A stretch of DNA of 64,000 nucleotides from Utricularia gibba (lineage: Eukaryota; Streptophyta; Magnoliopsida; Lamiales; Lentibulariaceae): positions 4,611,001 through 4,675,000 of the forward strand of contig NEEC01000002.1 in NCBI GenBank assembly GCA_002189035.1, written 5' to 3'. The translations under genes and the position numbers were made by a program. Shown here piece after piece: positions 10,548 through 23,129 of the stretch. How positions within the stretch are numbered: the stretch's first letter is position 1; the number at the start of each line of letters is the position of its first letter. The notes beneath the pieces were generated by a model. The model was not told the origin of the DNA, did not search any database, and saw nothing but the letters and a program-made list of their open reading frames with translations.

Positions 10548-12858
10548 TGCCTTATATCAAGCCATTTCTGAACATCTGATTGATGATATTGTAGAGTGTC
10601 AATCAATCAAAGAAATATGGGACACTCTCAAAGCCCATTATGACGTTGATGTCAAACTTCGAGAGATAATATGCAAAAACAAGATAGAGGACTTTGAGAG
10701 GAATAAAATATTGGACAATGAAACCAGACAAGTCTACTATGAATGTACCGTAGAACTTGTGAAGGAGATTCAGGGATTAAGAGAAAAACCTGAGGACAAA
10801 AAGGTTATTAGCATGGCAATCATGAGCCTACCTGCAAGATTCGAGTCAATGTGCACTTGAGACATTATTGAAGAAAAGCTCCTCAAGTTGTATCCTGAAT
10901 ATTCAATTACACTAGAGCCAACATTTAGAGAGTTTATGATTAAGTTGTAGTCTAAGGAAAAAGTATTGGAACTAACAGACAGTTATGAGGTTGACAAAAT
11001 GGTGAAGCTGCTCTACTGATGAGTGGAAAATTCTAAAGGTGTCGTATGCCTAAATGTTTTCCCATCCAAAGATATTTCTAAAACTAATTTAGGTTTTGCA
11101 ACACATTCACAAAGAAAATAATGTAGTAGTGGTAAGTGCAGGTTGGGCCACAGGGAGCAAATGGTTTTTAGTTGTAAGTCCTGTATGCAAGCGGCATTTA
11201 ATAGGGGTTTTGTCGGGTAATGGCTCTCTATGCTAAAGAAATTAGTAAAAATTCCAACCTCTTGCAAATCTATTTCAATGATCATAAAAGTTATATTTTC
11301 TCGCTTCAAGATCAAAGCAACCTTTGGCACAAATATTTTGGGCACTATAGCTTCAACAATCAAAACATATTGCAAAAGAATAATAAAGTACTAAAATTGA
11401 AAGACCTTAAGTTTGCTGACACTATACGTGGAGTGTGACATCAAGGTAAACAGTATAGAAAGCCATTTTATTCTAGTGATTCAACAGCAAAAGAGAAATT
11501 AGAACTTGTGCATATAGATGTTTGTGGACCATTTAAAAAATGTTCATTAGGGGAAGTAGAATTATTCACGTTATTGTTGGGTTTACTTTCTTAAAAGAAA
11601 ACCGAAAGTTCCTCATATCTTTCAAAAATTCAAAGTGATGACTGAAAATCGGAGTGGATGCTCCTTAAAAATGATTAGGTTAGACAATGGAATAAATTTT
11701 ATAATAATAGCATGGAATGTTTTGTGAGCATGAGGAAATCATTCATCAATTCACAAGATTATATTCCCCACAACATAATGGTACATGTAAAAGGAGGAAT
11801 AGAACAATTCTTTATATGTCAAGATGTCTATTGTTTTTAGAAAGATCTTCCTGTCAATTTCTAGGCTGAAGCGGTATCTACGTTTGTATATCTATTGAAC
11901 TTGCTTCCATGCTTGGCGATTGGTGGAAAGACTGTTCAAGAGAAATGGCATTGTTATATTAAAAATCTTTGGTAGTTTGTTTTTTACTCATATACCATAT
12001 CAAAAACAAGGAAAACTTGATAAGAAATCTGTATCTAGTGTGTTTGTTAGTTATAGCAACACTACCAAAGAATGTAAAGTTTATATACTTGATTAAAATA
12101 AATTTATCTTCAATCATGATGTTTCTTTTGATGAAGGTCAGAAAGTATACTTTAATTAATGATTGTCTTTCTTTAAATGATGCAGAAGCTCATAAAAATC
12201 ATGGAGGGCATGAAACAAAACAACTCTTCCAGCAATTCAACCAACCAAGAGACAAAAGATAGAAAATGAACATATATAGGTGAATGAGAATTTAGAATCA
12301 ACCTTAGAACTCATATATGAATATTCAAATCAAGTAAATGATCAATATTGAGATGGAAATCTCCCACCTCCAAAGGAAGAGAACGTCACAAATGCACATA
12401 ACTCATCAAATGATAATTCAAAATCAACCTCAGAACCCTAATATGAATAATCACTTCAGGCAAATGATCAATATTCAAATGGGAATCTCCCACTCCCAGA
12501 AGAGGAGAAAGACACAAATGTAGATGAGTCACCATGATGAATCTGATAGAGAGGAACCTGCCACTGATGATGAGGATTATTATCCATCTAATCATGATTG
12601 GCGAGGAAGGAAAGGCACAAATGTAGATGAGTCACCATGATGAATCTGATGGAGAGGAACCTGCCACTGATGATGAGAATTATTATCCATCTAATCATAA
12701 TTGGCGAGGAAGAAAAGGTAAAAGGATCAGACAGTCAACAGATAATGAAGATGATTCATTACTAACATAAGACGAAGCAAAAGGAACAAAACACCTACAA
12801 TAAGTTTCTCCAAGTTGAATGACAAAGTTCAAGATATTGTAGCTGATATTTTTTCTAA
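10548..12858 (+). pseudogene. Copia gag, integrase and linker, degenerate
   Basis: The plus strand reads gag (LIDDIVECQSIKEIWDTLKA, 10570 on), the GAG-pre-integrase motif DQSNLWHKYFGHYSF (11220-11438), then integrase strings such as LYSPQHNGTCKRRNRTI (about 11755-11810). Stops and shifts are frequent and the protease is not visible. The gag N-terminus is missing because the inverted LTR piece abuts it. RT continues after the LTR at 14310, so this is the front half of one Ty1/copia element. Confidence 0.85.
12513..12718 (+). repeat. 103-bp tandem duplication in the copia linker
   Basis: Two head-to-tail units, 12513-12615 and 12616-12718, each starting cacaaatgtagatgag and ending with a gaagg/aaaagg tail, with about three differences. 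The coding sense is the acidic linker between integrase and RT (EEPATDDE). A looser earlier repeat around gggaatctcccac (12356 and 12480) precedes it. Confidence 0.9.
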
Positions 12859-14309
12859 TGGTGTATGTGTTCTAGAGACAATCAACTCATTGACAAATCT
12901 TATCTTTTGATATTTACTTTGAATTGTGATCAAATTTATATCATTGATAAAATCCTCTACTTGATCTATGTGCTATAGAAATTATGATGAGATCATAATG
13001 TGAGATTCTTCAAGCATTTATGTTCAAGTTAAAAACTCCCTTGCTAGAGTGTTTGTGAAATGAGGATATCACAAATACGGATAAGCTAGCACACATTGAG
13101 TTCCCTAAACTGTTTAGGCAATGGTTCTCACAATTGACGTAATGAGATTACTAGAACCTATGTGTGGGTGTTGATTAGAGAATCGATTCACTGGATGACT
13201 CATCTTCGAGATGCTACTATGGGAAGCTAACCAAGTGTCAGTAGCAAGATCTCGAATATGACAGTCGTGCAAGTCAACTTAGACTTGAGGTCAAAAAAGT
13301 TATCTTGATCTTAAGCTCACATTTTCGCTCATTACTAATGGGAGCCTAACCATGGCTTGCCTAGTATGGATGAGTAGGGATGTGAATTCTTAAGGTTGGA
13401 GATAGTTGATTGATCAATAAAAGATTCATCACTCATGTTAGCGATGAGATCATATCTCAAGTAATTCCATCAAAGCCTAACAGTAAGTCCTAGGCCGAGG
13501 GTAATGACACTCGAATTCTTTGAATAGGTCATTGAGTGTTAATGCTTGAATGCAATTATAAGTTCGATACATCACAAAGACACACACCCATGTTCTGGTA
13601 TCGAATGAGATATAAGTATGATGAAAGCTGTTCATTGCATGGTGGCTGATCATGGAAAGGCTCAATTTGTTCACCTGATTATTCTTTAATCCTTGGGATC
13701 ATGATACGTTGCTAGACATCACTCATGATCGATAATGATGGATTTGATTAATTAAGAGTTAATTAATAAGTCCATTATTACGGCCTTGATTGAGGAAGCG
13801 TATAGGGTCACACACAATAGTAGAGTCACTCATCGATATAAAATAGAATGACACAATTACATGAGATGCAATTGGTAAAGTGGATAAATTAAATAGAAAG
13901 TTATTTTGAGATTAATATTGATTAAACTCAAAATAAAAGATCTCATATAGATATGATTTGATATGTCACAAAATATCTATCGAAAAAGATTTAGATCTTG
14001 AGATCTGCTCCAAAGGTTTTCGTGCTCTCTGAGACTGATCCACAAGGAGGCTTTTTTCTCTACTAGCACCTGAGAAATTCGACTAGCATTCAAGAGCCTT
14101 GAGAAGGTTATTGACGGAGTGCTCCACGTGTGGATATGATAGAGGCCGTCTGCTATTGGCGGTTGGTGAACAACGGAGTCATCTGAAAGGTATTTTGAAC
14201 ATCTCTGAATCTGACGTTTATCGTATTTCAAGATCTGCGATTGGGGTTTCTCAAAATTTTTAAAATTCCGCTGCTTTTGAGACATACGATGTCTACGAGA
14301 AACCCAACA
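12859..14309 (+). mobile_element. Copia LTR nested in copia pol
   Basis: Starts TGGTGTATGTGTTCTAGAG and ends GAGAAACCCAACA. Its start recurs at 47095 (plus) and, inverted, at 10547 and 38215. Its last 70 bp recur at 33119-33189 next to a primer-binding site, which confirms the 3' end. It splits the copia linker from RT, so it is a later insertion. No 5-bp target duplication is visible (tctaa versus tttgc). Confidence 0.8.
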
Positions 14310-15800
14310 TTTGCTGGACTATTGACAGAAGATACAACATCATTTGAAGTAGTTGTACAAAATCCCAAAAAGAGAGCATCCATGGAGAAAGAAATGAATT
14401 ATAAACTTGAAAGTGAGACCTAGGAGTTAGTTGACAAACTCAAGGAGAGGGATTTTAAACCTATTGGCCTTAAGTGATTAATCAAAACTAAAATGAATGC
14501 AGATAGCTTTGTGAATAAACATAAGGCTAGATTAGTAGCCAAGGGATATAGTCAAATCAAAAGAATAAATTTTCATGAAATTTTTTCACCCACAGCAAAA
14601 TTTGATACAATTAAAGTACTTCTTGCCATTTTAGCTGCTCATGGATGGAAAGTGCATCACATGGATGTGAAAACTGTGTTTCTAAATGGTGTGCTGGAGG
14701 AAGTTGTTTTTGTTGAACAACGAAAGAGCTTGTAAGTGTCAAGTCATGAAGATAAAGTATTGAAGTTAAAGAAATCTCTCTATGGGTTAAAACAAGCCCC
14801 CCAAAGTATGGAATGAATGTATGGATAACTTTCTCTGAGGTATTGGTTTTATGAAAATATACAGTGATTACTCAATGTATTTTAAAGGAAAGGAAGATGA
14901 TTGTTGGATGATCTTATGATAACTACATCTTATGAAAGGAAAATTGTACATATCAAAGCTATATTGAAGAATGAATTCAAGATGATTGACCTTGGAGTGA
15001 TGTCCTACTATTTAAGCATGAAAATTTATCAATTTGTAGATGTTGGAACACTCATATCTCAGAAGAAGTACAGTAATGAGCTTCTTGAAAAGTTTGGCTT
15101 CAAAGATGTAAATCCTTCAAAAAATTCTCTAGATTACAAACAGATAATTGGAGAGAAAAACCAAGGAGCGAATGTAGATGCTACTTTATATAGAAGTATG
15201 ATTGGAAGTCTTATCTATCTCTAGCATACAAGGCCTGATATATGTTTTGGTGTAATTGTCTTATCTTGCTTCCTCAATAAACCCACAACTCATATGGCAG
15301 CTGTGAAAAGAGCTTTCAGGTATATAAAATATACTCATGATTTCAGATTTTTCTATCCCTATGAAGATGAAAAACCGATCTTCAAACTTAGGGCCTAGTC
15401 AAATGGTGATTGTGGTATGGCTGAAAACATCAAAAGTACATTTGGTGTACTTTTCTTCTTAAATTAAAGCCGTGTAGTCTTGTTTTCGAAAAGATGGTGG
15501 CATAATCAACAGTTGAAGTTGAATACATCTTTGCAGCATATACTTCAAACTATTGCATTTAGTTAAGATAGATGCCAAAAGAACTTGGATTCATACAAAA
15601 GTCACATATCTGCTTATGGATAATAGAGCTGCAATCTCAATGACCAATGATCCAACCAACTTCAATAAAGCCAAACAAATGAGAATCACGTATCATGTCA
15701 TAAGAAATTATATCAAGAAGAAGAAGATCAAAGTGTAGTATGTTGAATCTGGGAATCAACTTGCTGATGATCTTACCAAAAGTTTGAATAGGGTTCTATT
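14310..15800 (+). pseudogene. Copia reverse transcriptase and RNase H
   Basis: Broken frames read [74 protein letters not shown] and, for RNase H, DNRAAISMTNDPT and ESGNQLADDLTKSL. Order and motifs fit Ty1/copia. The catalytic YVDD is damaged: LLDDLMITTSYE stands at its place (14898-14930). Several stops are present. It continues the element begun at 10548. Confidence 0.9.
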
Positions 15801-18750
15801 TGAGCATAATCCATCATCAACCCTAGATGCCAAGATTTGTGCATCCCCATGTAACGTGACTTACTTTCAAAATATTATATCAACCAAAAAAAATATCTAC
15901 AAGCTTCTCTATGGATTGCTACAATGGCCCTTACCTACAATGTGTTTAAAGATTTCTTGAATGAGGAAACGTATCAAGTTTGGCATTGCAAAAGTCTATG
16001 TTTTGAAATATGGGAATGCCTTGATTCCCTCTATTTACTGTAATTTTTTTAAATAGAGTTCGAAGTTGTGAGTCTTAAAGTCATTCCCCCTATTACAACC
16101 TAAATGTTGAACTGCTCGGTCATAGGTCTCAATGAGCCTACTTGTCTTTCTCATGATATTCATTATAAAACTTTTTTCATTCAATTTCTTATGAAGTAAA
16201 AACCCGTTGTGATCCACTTCGTAGCGAATGAGGTTTGAAGAATGTATTACATCACTGATAATCTTATTGATTTCGATGGAAACAAGGCCTACTTGCTTAT
16301 ATTTCTTCATCTACGATTCAACTTTTACCATGGATACTAATAGGCATATTACTGATAGAAGTGATCTCGAGTATTGAGAATATCATAATATGAAGAAAGC
16401 TAATGGTCTCTACATAATTCAAAAATAAGCCATGGGACCATTCTCGATGTGTTGAGAAACTAACCACAAGGTTGATCATCAATAACATGAAATAGAGAAA
16501 GGATTGGCAACCTACCTTAGCTTCACATGTCATAATAGTGGATTGGATGCAATGCTATGGTCATCTCTAAAACCGAAGATAGGCTTCGATATGGACTGCC
16601 AAACTTAATGATAGGTTGTGCATCATAAAAACTGGTGGTTTTCTAGACCATATAGCTAGTATAACTCGGATGCCATAATGACACTGCTTGAAGGGGTTTT
16701 ATCTCATAGCATAAATTGCAGAATTCGACAATGTATAGTGGATCCCTTGACCTATCGTGGATAACTTATTGGCTCAATAGATGAGGATTATGGACGCTGC
16801 ATGTATCCATTGTTCTTTCAAAAAAAGATGAAACTATATGCAAGACTCAAATGTTGAATCTTTCCAAGGATGTTATTAATGATTTAGATCTTAAACCTCA
16901 AATAGGGGAATACTATTCCAACCATAAAAAGCATGGGTATTTTCATTAGAGATCACTGAAATCCTTTAAATAGGATGAACAAAACATCTCCAATTGTTGG
17001 AACTTGTGTCGAGCTCCCTTTGAATCATCTGGAACGCGCATGAAGTATTGAAGAAAAATTGTTCAATTTCTTTAGATGAGTGATCCAAAAGAAAAATAAT
17101 GGCAAAAAGCACTCAGATTAAAGATCATATGAAGGATTGAGGTTATAGAAGCATTTAAATCATTTTCCAACCCAAACCACTATAAATACTTCCTTCTTTC
17201 TTTCATTTGGCACTTCATCTAGTGGAGACCTTGGACTTGAATTTTAGCTACTTCGATATGGTATGGATAGGCTAAGTCACACCTGGAACTACAATCACCC
17301 ATCAACATCAACGACACTTGGCCATAAAATCTTGAACTCCACTACGAAGCCTGACACGCGATACTGACCCACCGCTTGTTTGACACTTGGTTTTATTCCT
17401 TTTGATCAATTGTAATCATTACAGAGTGCTGGGTATGAGTGTAGCATACTCAATACTTCTTCTACAACATTCCTCAAAGGCTATACCCTTATTGCACTCA
17501 AAAATGTTTATATACCTAGTGCCGAACGTAATGCTTGGCAAGAGCTCTTGCACTCGGTCAAACTTGTGTGGAAGGCCTTTCAACTCTCTAAAATTCTTTC
17601 GGCATTGAGATATTCGAAGACAGCATTTTGCTAGAATACTTAGACCTTGTTATTCGATATCTAATTGTACAAATGACAAAAAATAAGGGCTTCAACGATG
17701 TGTTATGACAACCTTTTTTTTTTGCTTTAGCTACCTTGGTTCCATGTTAAAATATATGGTGATTGCTCATATCCTCAACAATCAGAGAAAAATAAAGAAA
17801 TTTTGATTTAAAAGTCGATGACACTCGTATTGATCAAAATCAATGAGATAATAACTTAGCTTGGTCTTATCGAGCATCTTACCTCCCCTTCCTTACAAAA
17901 AGATTAAAGTGATATATAAGATAAAAAATTCATCCAATAACATATAGAAAGTGAAATAAAAAGGATGCAAACCGATCTACTAGAATCATAAAAGTTATAA
18001 ATATAAGTGATGTAAAATATCTTATAAATATGCATCATAAGAATTAATTTGTAAAACAAATACTAAAATTTCATAGTTGAAAAAAAAATGAATACCATTA
18101 CAAAGAATGACTCACATAAGATCTAGATGTGTGCTAACAAAATGGAAGGGAAATTTTGGGACAATTCGTTGAAATTTATGGAAAATTGATCGTCAATAAT
18201 TTAGAATCAGTTTAAAACACTTTGACATAAATAATACTCAATGTTTCAAATAAATGATATTAGTAGTCCCTAAATATTTAAAAGAGTTGATAAAATTAGA
18301 CTCAAATAACCATGCCTAATTTTTGAATAGTGTAGAACGAATTATGTCCAATGTTTAAATAGTGAAGGATCAAAATAATTTAAATATAAAAGCTTTGGAA
18401 CTAATAACACTTGATATGTTAAACTTTGAGAATTAATTTTCATTGATACTCAAAACTTTGGGTATTGATTTTGTTAGTGTGAATGAAATATGCAATTTAT
18501 ATTAAAAAAGAATAATGGATAATTTTATGAAAATATAGTTTTTGACACAATTTACTCATTAGTGAATTTTTATCTTTAAGAAAATTCTAAAAGAAAAATC
18601 TGTTATTATTCAATTTCTATTTCTTATTAACTTTTACTAACAAAGTGTATATTAAATTATTATATATAAATTCGTTTATTCTGCGAATATATTTCAAAAC
18701 TCAATTATTTTGCAGGTGCTTTACAAATTCTCACAGTTAATTTGTCAATT
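15801..18750. other. Intergenic, no recognisable gene
   Basis: The first part may be the tail of the copia element but shows no LTR copy. The stretch 17700-18700 is very AT-rich. Only short frames occur on either strand (at most 91 codons) and none has a familiar domain. Confidence 0.5.
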
Positions 18751-18862
18751 TAGCCTACAAGAGGGTCCATGCTGAGATGCTCATAACTAGAGAATGTGAA
18801 GCACAGCACAAAGTGAGAGGTCGTCTGTGGGACTGAACAGAGGACTGACTGCTGGTTTTGAG

Positions 18863-20489
18863 TTACAGGTTCCTGTGGCCATGGTAGTAGATACCTGGCT
18901 GGTGGGGCGCCTCCAGAGGCGGGTATTCGAGCGATTGCTCCACCACGGTGGCCGGATCATGGAGGCTCACACGGTTGATATGAGGAAGAGTCGCATTCAA
19001 GGGCAACGTATATGACTCGGAATTCAATTCAGTTACAGTGGAAATGTAGCTTCTCTGACCGAACCCATCGGTTGTAGGAGACTCACCCTCGTTCACACTC
19101 CATGACAGAAGAGAGGGAGCAGCAAGAATATGAGGGTCCATTGGGGAATTAGTGGTTGGATCGTGTAAGCCTGTCACGTTAGGTTGGCTCTTTGAGTGCT
19201 ATGTGCAAATTCTATCATTCAAAGAGTAAAACCTTAATCTGTAAAAACCAAAGTAGAACAAGAGAAGCGAGTTTACCATGCTGTAGGATATTCCTAGTTG
19301 GATCAAGATATAAGGTGGAGATTGAACCGGGAAGTGATCACCAGGAAAACGCACAGCCTCATCAGGTGCTCCGGGTTGTGAGATCGGTAGCCCATTAAAC
19401 AAACCATGCTGCTGCATGCTGTGATCTGTCAAAGAGAAAGAGTCCCAAGAAGCTACTGTTCAGCACATGGAGCTCACATCACCATCATTAATTTGAGTTT
19501 CAGGGGGATGCAGGATGATTAAGACCACTCATGGTTCGAAAATTAACAGCACCAGTACAAGTACAAGGCTGCAGAGACATGACATGATAGATAGATAGAT
19601 AGATGGATGGATAGATAGATAGTATGGTGTCAATACACTTACTTCCTGGGCATGTGTGTGTACGGATTCGTTGCACATAAAAAAGAATAAGAAACTAATG
19701 CAGTTCAAGAACGACAAAAATAAAATAAGACCATAAAATGCAGAAGAGAGTCCGGAAGGTGTAAGTTGAAATGAATCAGGTTGAACCCTCCGCCGTCGAG
19801 CATTGTGATCGGAGAGCCGCCGCCGGCAGCTTCTTTTCTTGTCATCAAACTCAGACAGCTCATGGAACCTCATAAAAATAAATGAAACGGTATAAAAAAT
19901 TAGCACGATTTACGTGGTACCAAGAAGACAAGAGTCATGTATACCTACTGCACTGTTGGCAAAAGCGGCGTTCCATCCCAGAAATAATAACTTTGGGACT
20001 CTTGGAATGATTCTCACAAATTCTATGTCTACGATGGTAATCTTTAGCTGAAGTGAGATCAAGGTTGCATCCTTCCACTTGGCAGCAGGGATGCTGAAGA
20101 GTCTGATACGAATTCCTCGATCTTTTAGTGGTGAAAGAAGAAGCAGGGAGCGAAGATTTAGTAAATACACTATCTCCATACTCTTTTGATCTTCCAAATT
20201 TCAAACCTATGGTTGGTTCAGTGAAGCCACCAATTCTATGCATACTGAAAACATTATCATAAGTACTTTCATAAGGAACCAGAGACCCCTCCTTGAAATA
20301 ATCCCTGGACTCTAATAGTGAATCGTGAGTAGCAGACACGGGATACTTCGAGGAAGAAGAAGAGTTTCTAAGATCATTTACACCAAAAGCATTAGACAGC
20401 GTAAAATAAGACGGTTCAAGGGGCTTCCCACCATGCAAAACCAAGTCTTCCCATTCAAGATCACTGTTGCTCACAGGCTTCCCCTCCAT
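18863..20489 (-). CDS. SPL: SBP-box transcription factor (SPL), miR156-type
   Basis: Four coding exons on the minus strand: 20489-19945, 19868-19732, 19425-19277 and 19198-18863, all with GT-AG introns (76, 306 and 78 nt), giving 388 aa. The SBP DNA-binding domain covers about residues 134-210: CQVEGC, DYHRRHRICENH, RFCQQCSRFH and SEFDDKKRSC provide two zinc sites, and KKRSCRRRLSDHNARRRR is the nuclear localisation signal. The exon 1/2 junction falls in the arginine codon of CSRFH, the conserved position in plant SBP genes. The family binds GTAC-core promoters and controls phase change and flower or shoot development. The last exon encodes AAPSLLS over a miR156 site. The start is the ATG after a 5'UTR splice acceptor. 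The family is certain; I do not assign the paralogue. Exon 3 borders are inferred from frame and splice sites. Confidence 0.92.
19103..19122 (-). promoter_or_regulatory. miR156 target site in the SPL transcript
   Basis: The plus strand reads tgacagaagagagggagcag, which equals miR156 except at positions 14 and 20, so the minus-strand mRNA is complementary to it over 18 of 20 bases. The usual SPL target also mismatches at position 14. Pairing at positions 2-13, around the cleavage site, is perfect. The site encodes AAPSLLS, the counterpart of the ALSLLS motif. Regulation by miR156 is inferred from the family. Confidence 0.92.
19586..19622. repeat. (GATA)n microsatellite in SPL intron 2
   Basis: About nine gata/gatg tandem units within the 306-nt intron between exons 2 and 3. 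Likely polymorphic, with no visible coding effect. Confidence 0.9.
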
Positions 20490-20914
20490 TTCAGGGACAA
20501 GGTTTACCCAAAAAATTCACCTGAAAAAAAAAAAAAAAGGCTCCCCGCACTAAAACCAAGAATAACACTTGAAGAACCCCGGAAAGTTCACCAAGCATTT
20601 CATGCAACAAGGAAAATATATGAAGGAAACACTTCACCAACAGGATGTACTTAAAGGATGGTGATATTTGAATCCTACGTAGGCGCAGAAACCAAGAACA
20701 TAGGGTAGGTGGAGAAAGAGCTGGTGGTGTTTCCGCCTAGAAACACGCAGACTAGATAGGTTGCCCGCGGCCCTAACCATGAAAACCCACAAATTGAAGG
20801 CAAAAGAGACAGGTGGAAAAAAAACAACGAGCTGGACAACAATGCAGAGCGTCCCATTTCCATTAAAGTCGTTAGCTTCAAGTCCTGAAGTTCAGCAGCC
20901 GAGCTTCTTCTCAC
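20490..20914 (-). other. SPL 5' leader with probable intron
   Basis: Thirty-two bases upstream of the ATG lies a strong acceptor: about 15 T followed by CAG (acceptor at 20522-20521). A GTGAGA donor at about 20914-20909 would give a leader intron of about 390 nt. The acceptor is convincing; the donor is one of several possibilities. Leader introns are common in SPL genes. Confidence 0.5.
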
Positions 20915-20949
20915 CAATTTGGATACTGTACATGATTGATGCAAAATCA

Positions 20950-22251
20950 GATTTCAAAACACTGCAAAAACAACTTTTAACCTCTTCAGACAGAGTTTCA
21001 ATTTAACTGGTCATCCTTCAAACTGTCAGGCATCGGTGAAGGCGATTTTCCATTTTTCACCAGACAAAATTCATTCACCCCAAGATCGGCATAACATGTA
21101 AATCACAATCCTACAATTGTAAAAAATGAATCTGAATTGCTTATTTTAAATTTTTGTAAAAATAAAATAAAATGATGAAAGTTAAGAAAAAGAAAAAAAA
21201 TTGAAAAAGTTACTCAAAAAAACATAAATTTTGGATCTACTCTCTACCAACATTATGTTTGCGCATATATAAACCCTCAAACTTGACTCTTGTTTACACA
21301 AATTTTACAAGTGTTATACTAAAATAATTTTATTCATGATAATCAACTACCAATCGAAAAGTATTTTATCTTTTACTAACAACTTGTGTCTTCCCACACA
21401 TAATTCTAGCTTTTATACTTGGTAACTTAGGTCTAATTGACACCCTCATTAACAATTTATTCAATCTAGTTTATGATGTTCAAGATTTACCCTCTCGAAA
21501 TTTATGGTTATAAAGTACATTTGAAAAGAAAAACAAGAACACAAAAATCACAATTCAATTTAAATATTTTTAAAAATTTGAACAAGCAAGATTATATCCA
21601 AGATCCTTGGTCCAAATATATTCAAATGCACATGATTTGATTCAAACGATAATAAAACACAGAAATAAAAGAAAATAGAAAAATAAGATATAAATATATT
21701 TCCATGTCTTTGTTTTTAGGAATACGCGAAAATCTTTTCACATCTAATACAAACAAACTTGGATCTTCATGTTAAATTTGATGTTGATTAAATCTTCATG
21801 TTTCCAAACCTCTTAGACTTCTACTCGAGGACAATTTTGTGCACTTTATATTCTTTAACTTATTGAGTCCCAAATTATTTTCAAATGAGATCAAAAATAT
21901 TTTAAGAATCTATATAATATACTTTCTTAGTAAAAAAAATATAAAATTAATCGAAATTACAGAAAAAATATGACATAAAATAGATATGAACAAATTTAAA
22001 GATTGTTGAACAACCATATTTTGAATGATGACAAAAAAAACATTTTACAACACCCAAAAATTGACAAATATTTGCTCCTAACAGCAGCGCCTAAAGTTTT
22101 GATATGTACTGCCTAGACAGTGGATTCTCGTTCTTGATGGATGATGGATACATATCAATGACAGCATTTCATACAAAATTATCTACCGTTTACAAGATGC
22201 TATTTTCACTCTAAACATCAGTCTTTTCAAACTCTCTCCGCCAATAGAGTG
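20950..22251. other. SPL upstream region, AT-rich
   Basis: No gene or known element recognised. It probably holds SPL promoter sequence, but I could not point to specific motifs. Confidence 0.4.
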
Positions 22252-22259
22252 TGCTGCAC

Positions 22260-23121
22260 TAGAGGTGGGTTTGGTTTGAACCCGTTCCTGGAAAAATTAA
22301 AAAATTAGAAAAAAATTAAAAAAAATTAAAAAAATAAATAAAATGTATATGATTTCAGACACTTTTTTCAGATACCCATACGACGGAAGTGGGTGTCTAG
22401 AAAATTTTCTAAAACACCCATTCCCAGACATACTAACGATAGATGTGGGTGCTTGAAAAATGATCTCAGATGTCCTCATGACATTCTTACATGAGCCATG
22501 AGTAAATGTGGGTGGCCAGAGAATGGTCTCTGTCTTTTAGATGTTCTTCCAGAACACTCACAAATTAATGTGGATGTTTTAAAAAATGTAATTTTATTAT
22601 TTATGTTTTTAATTATTGATAATTTTATCACTTTAATAATTTATTTCATTTATTTATATACTATAAATTTATTTATAAAATATATATTCAAATGCTAATA
22701 ATTTAATTATTTACTTCATTTATTTAAGTCACAAATTATATTGATTTTAATTATATTTTATTGAGATAATTTATCAAGTAATTTAATTTATAGTTTTTTA
22801 TAAATTAATATAGTATATTACATAATATATCTAGTTAAATACAAAAATTAAAATTATTAAATATATTATTTGATAATATTTAAATATAAAAAAATAATTA
22901 TTACAAATTTCACTGTCACATACCCACAATGATTCATATGGGTGCCTAGAAAACACCTATAAATAGTAACCGATCGGTTCTGATTACGGTTCGGTTCGCG
23001 AATCTCGGTTTCGTTTTGGTTCAAGGTTTCGTCTGTACGGTTTCGAACCCAAACCGGAACCGTTGTCTACAGTTAATCTCGATTTTGGAATAGACGGTTA
23101 ATTGGAACTGTTGGGTTTCTA
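22260..23121. mobile_element. Non-autonomous hAT-like DNA transposon
   Basis: The 862-bp block is flanked by a perfect 8-bp duplication, tgctgcac (22252-22259 and 23122-23129). It begins TAGAGGTGGGTTTGG, close to the usual plant hAT end, and both subterminal regions hold repeated GGTTCGGTTC/AACCGGAACC-type motifs (22970-23100). The right terminus (TTGGGTTTCTA) matches the inverted left end only over its last few bases, so it has decayed. The inside is very AT-rich, has degenerate copies of a unit with gtgggtgcctagaaaa, and no transposase. Confidence 0.75.
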
Positions 23122-23129
23122 TGCTGCAC

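Noticed and set aside
12386-12595. Minus-strand frame in the copia linker
   Set aside because: Antisense to the copia coding strand in a tandem-repeat stretch.
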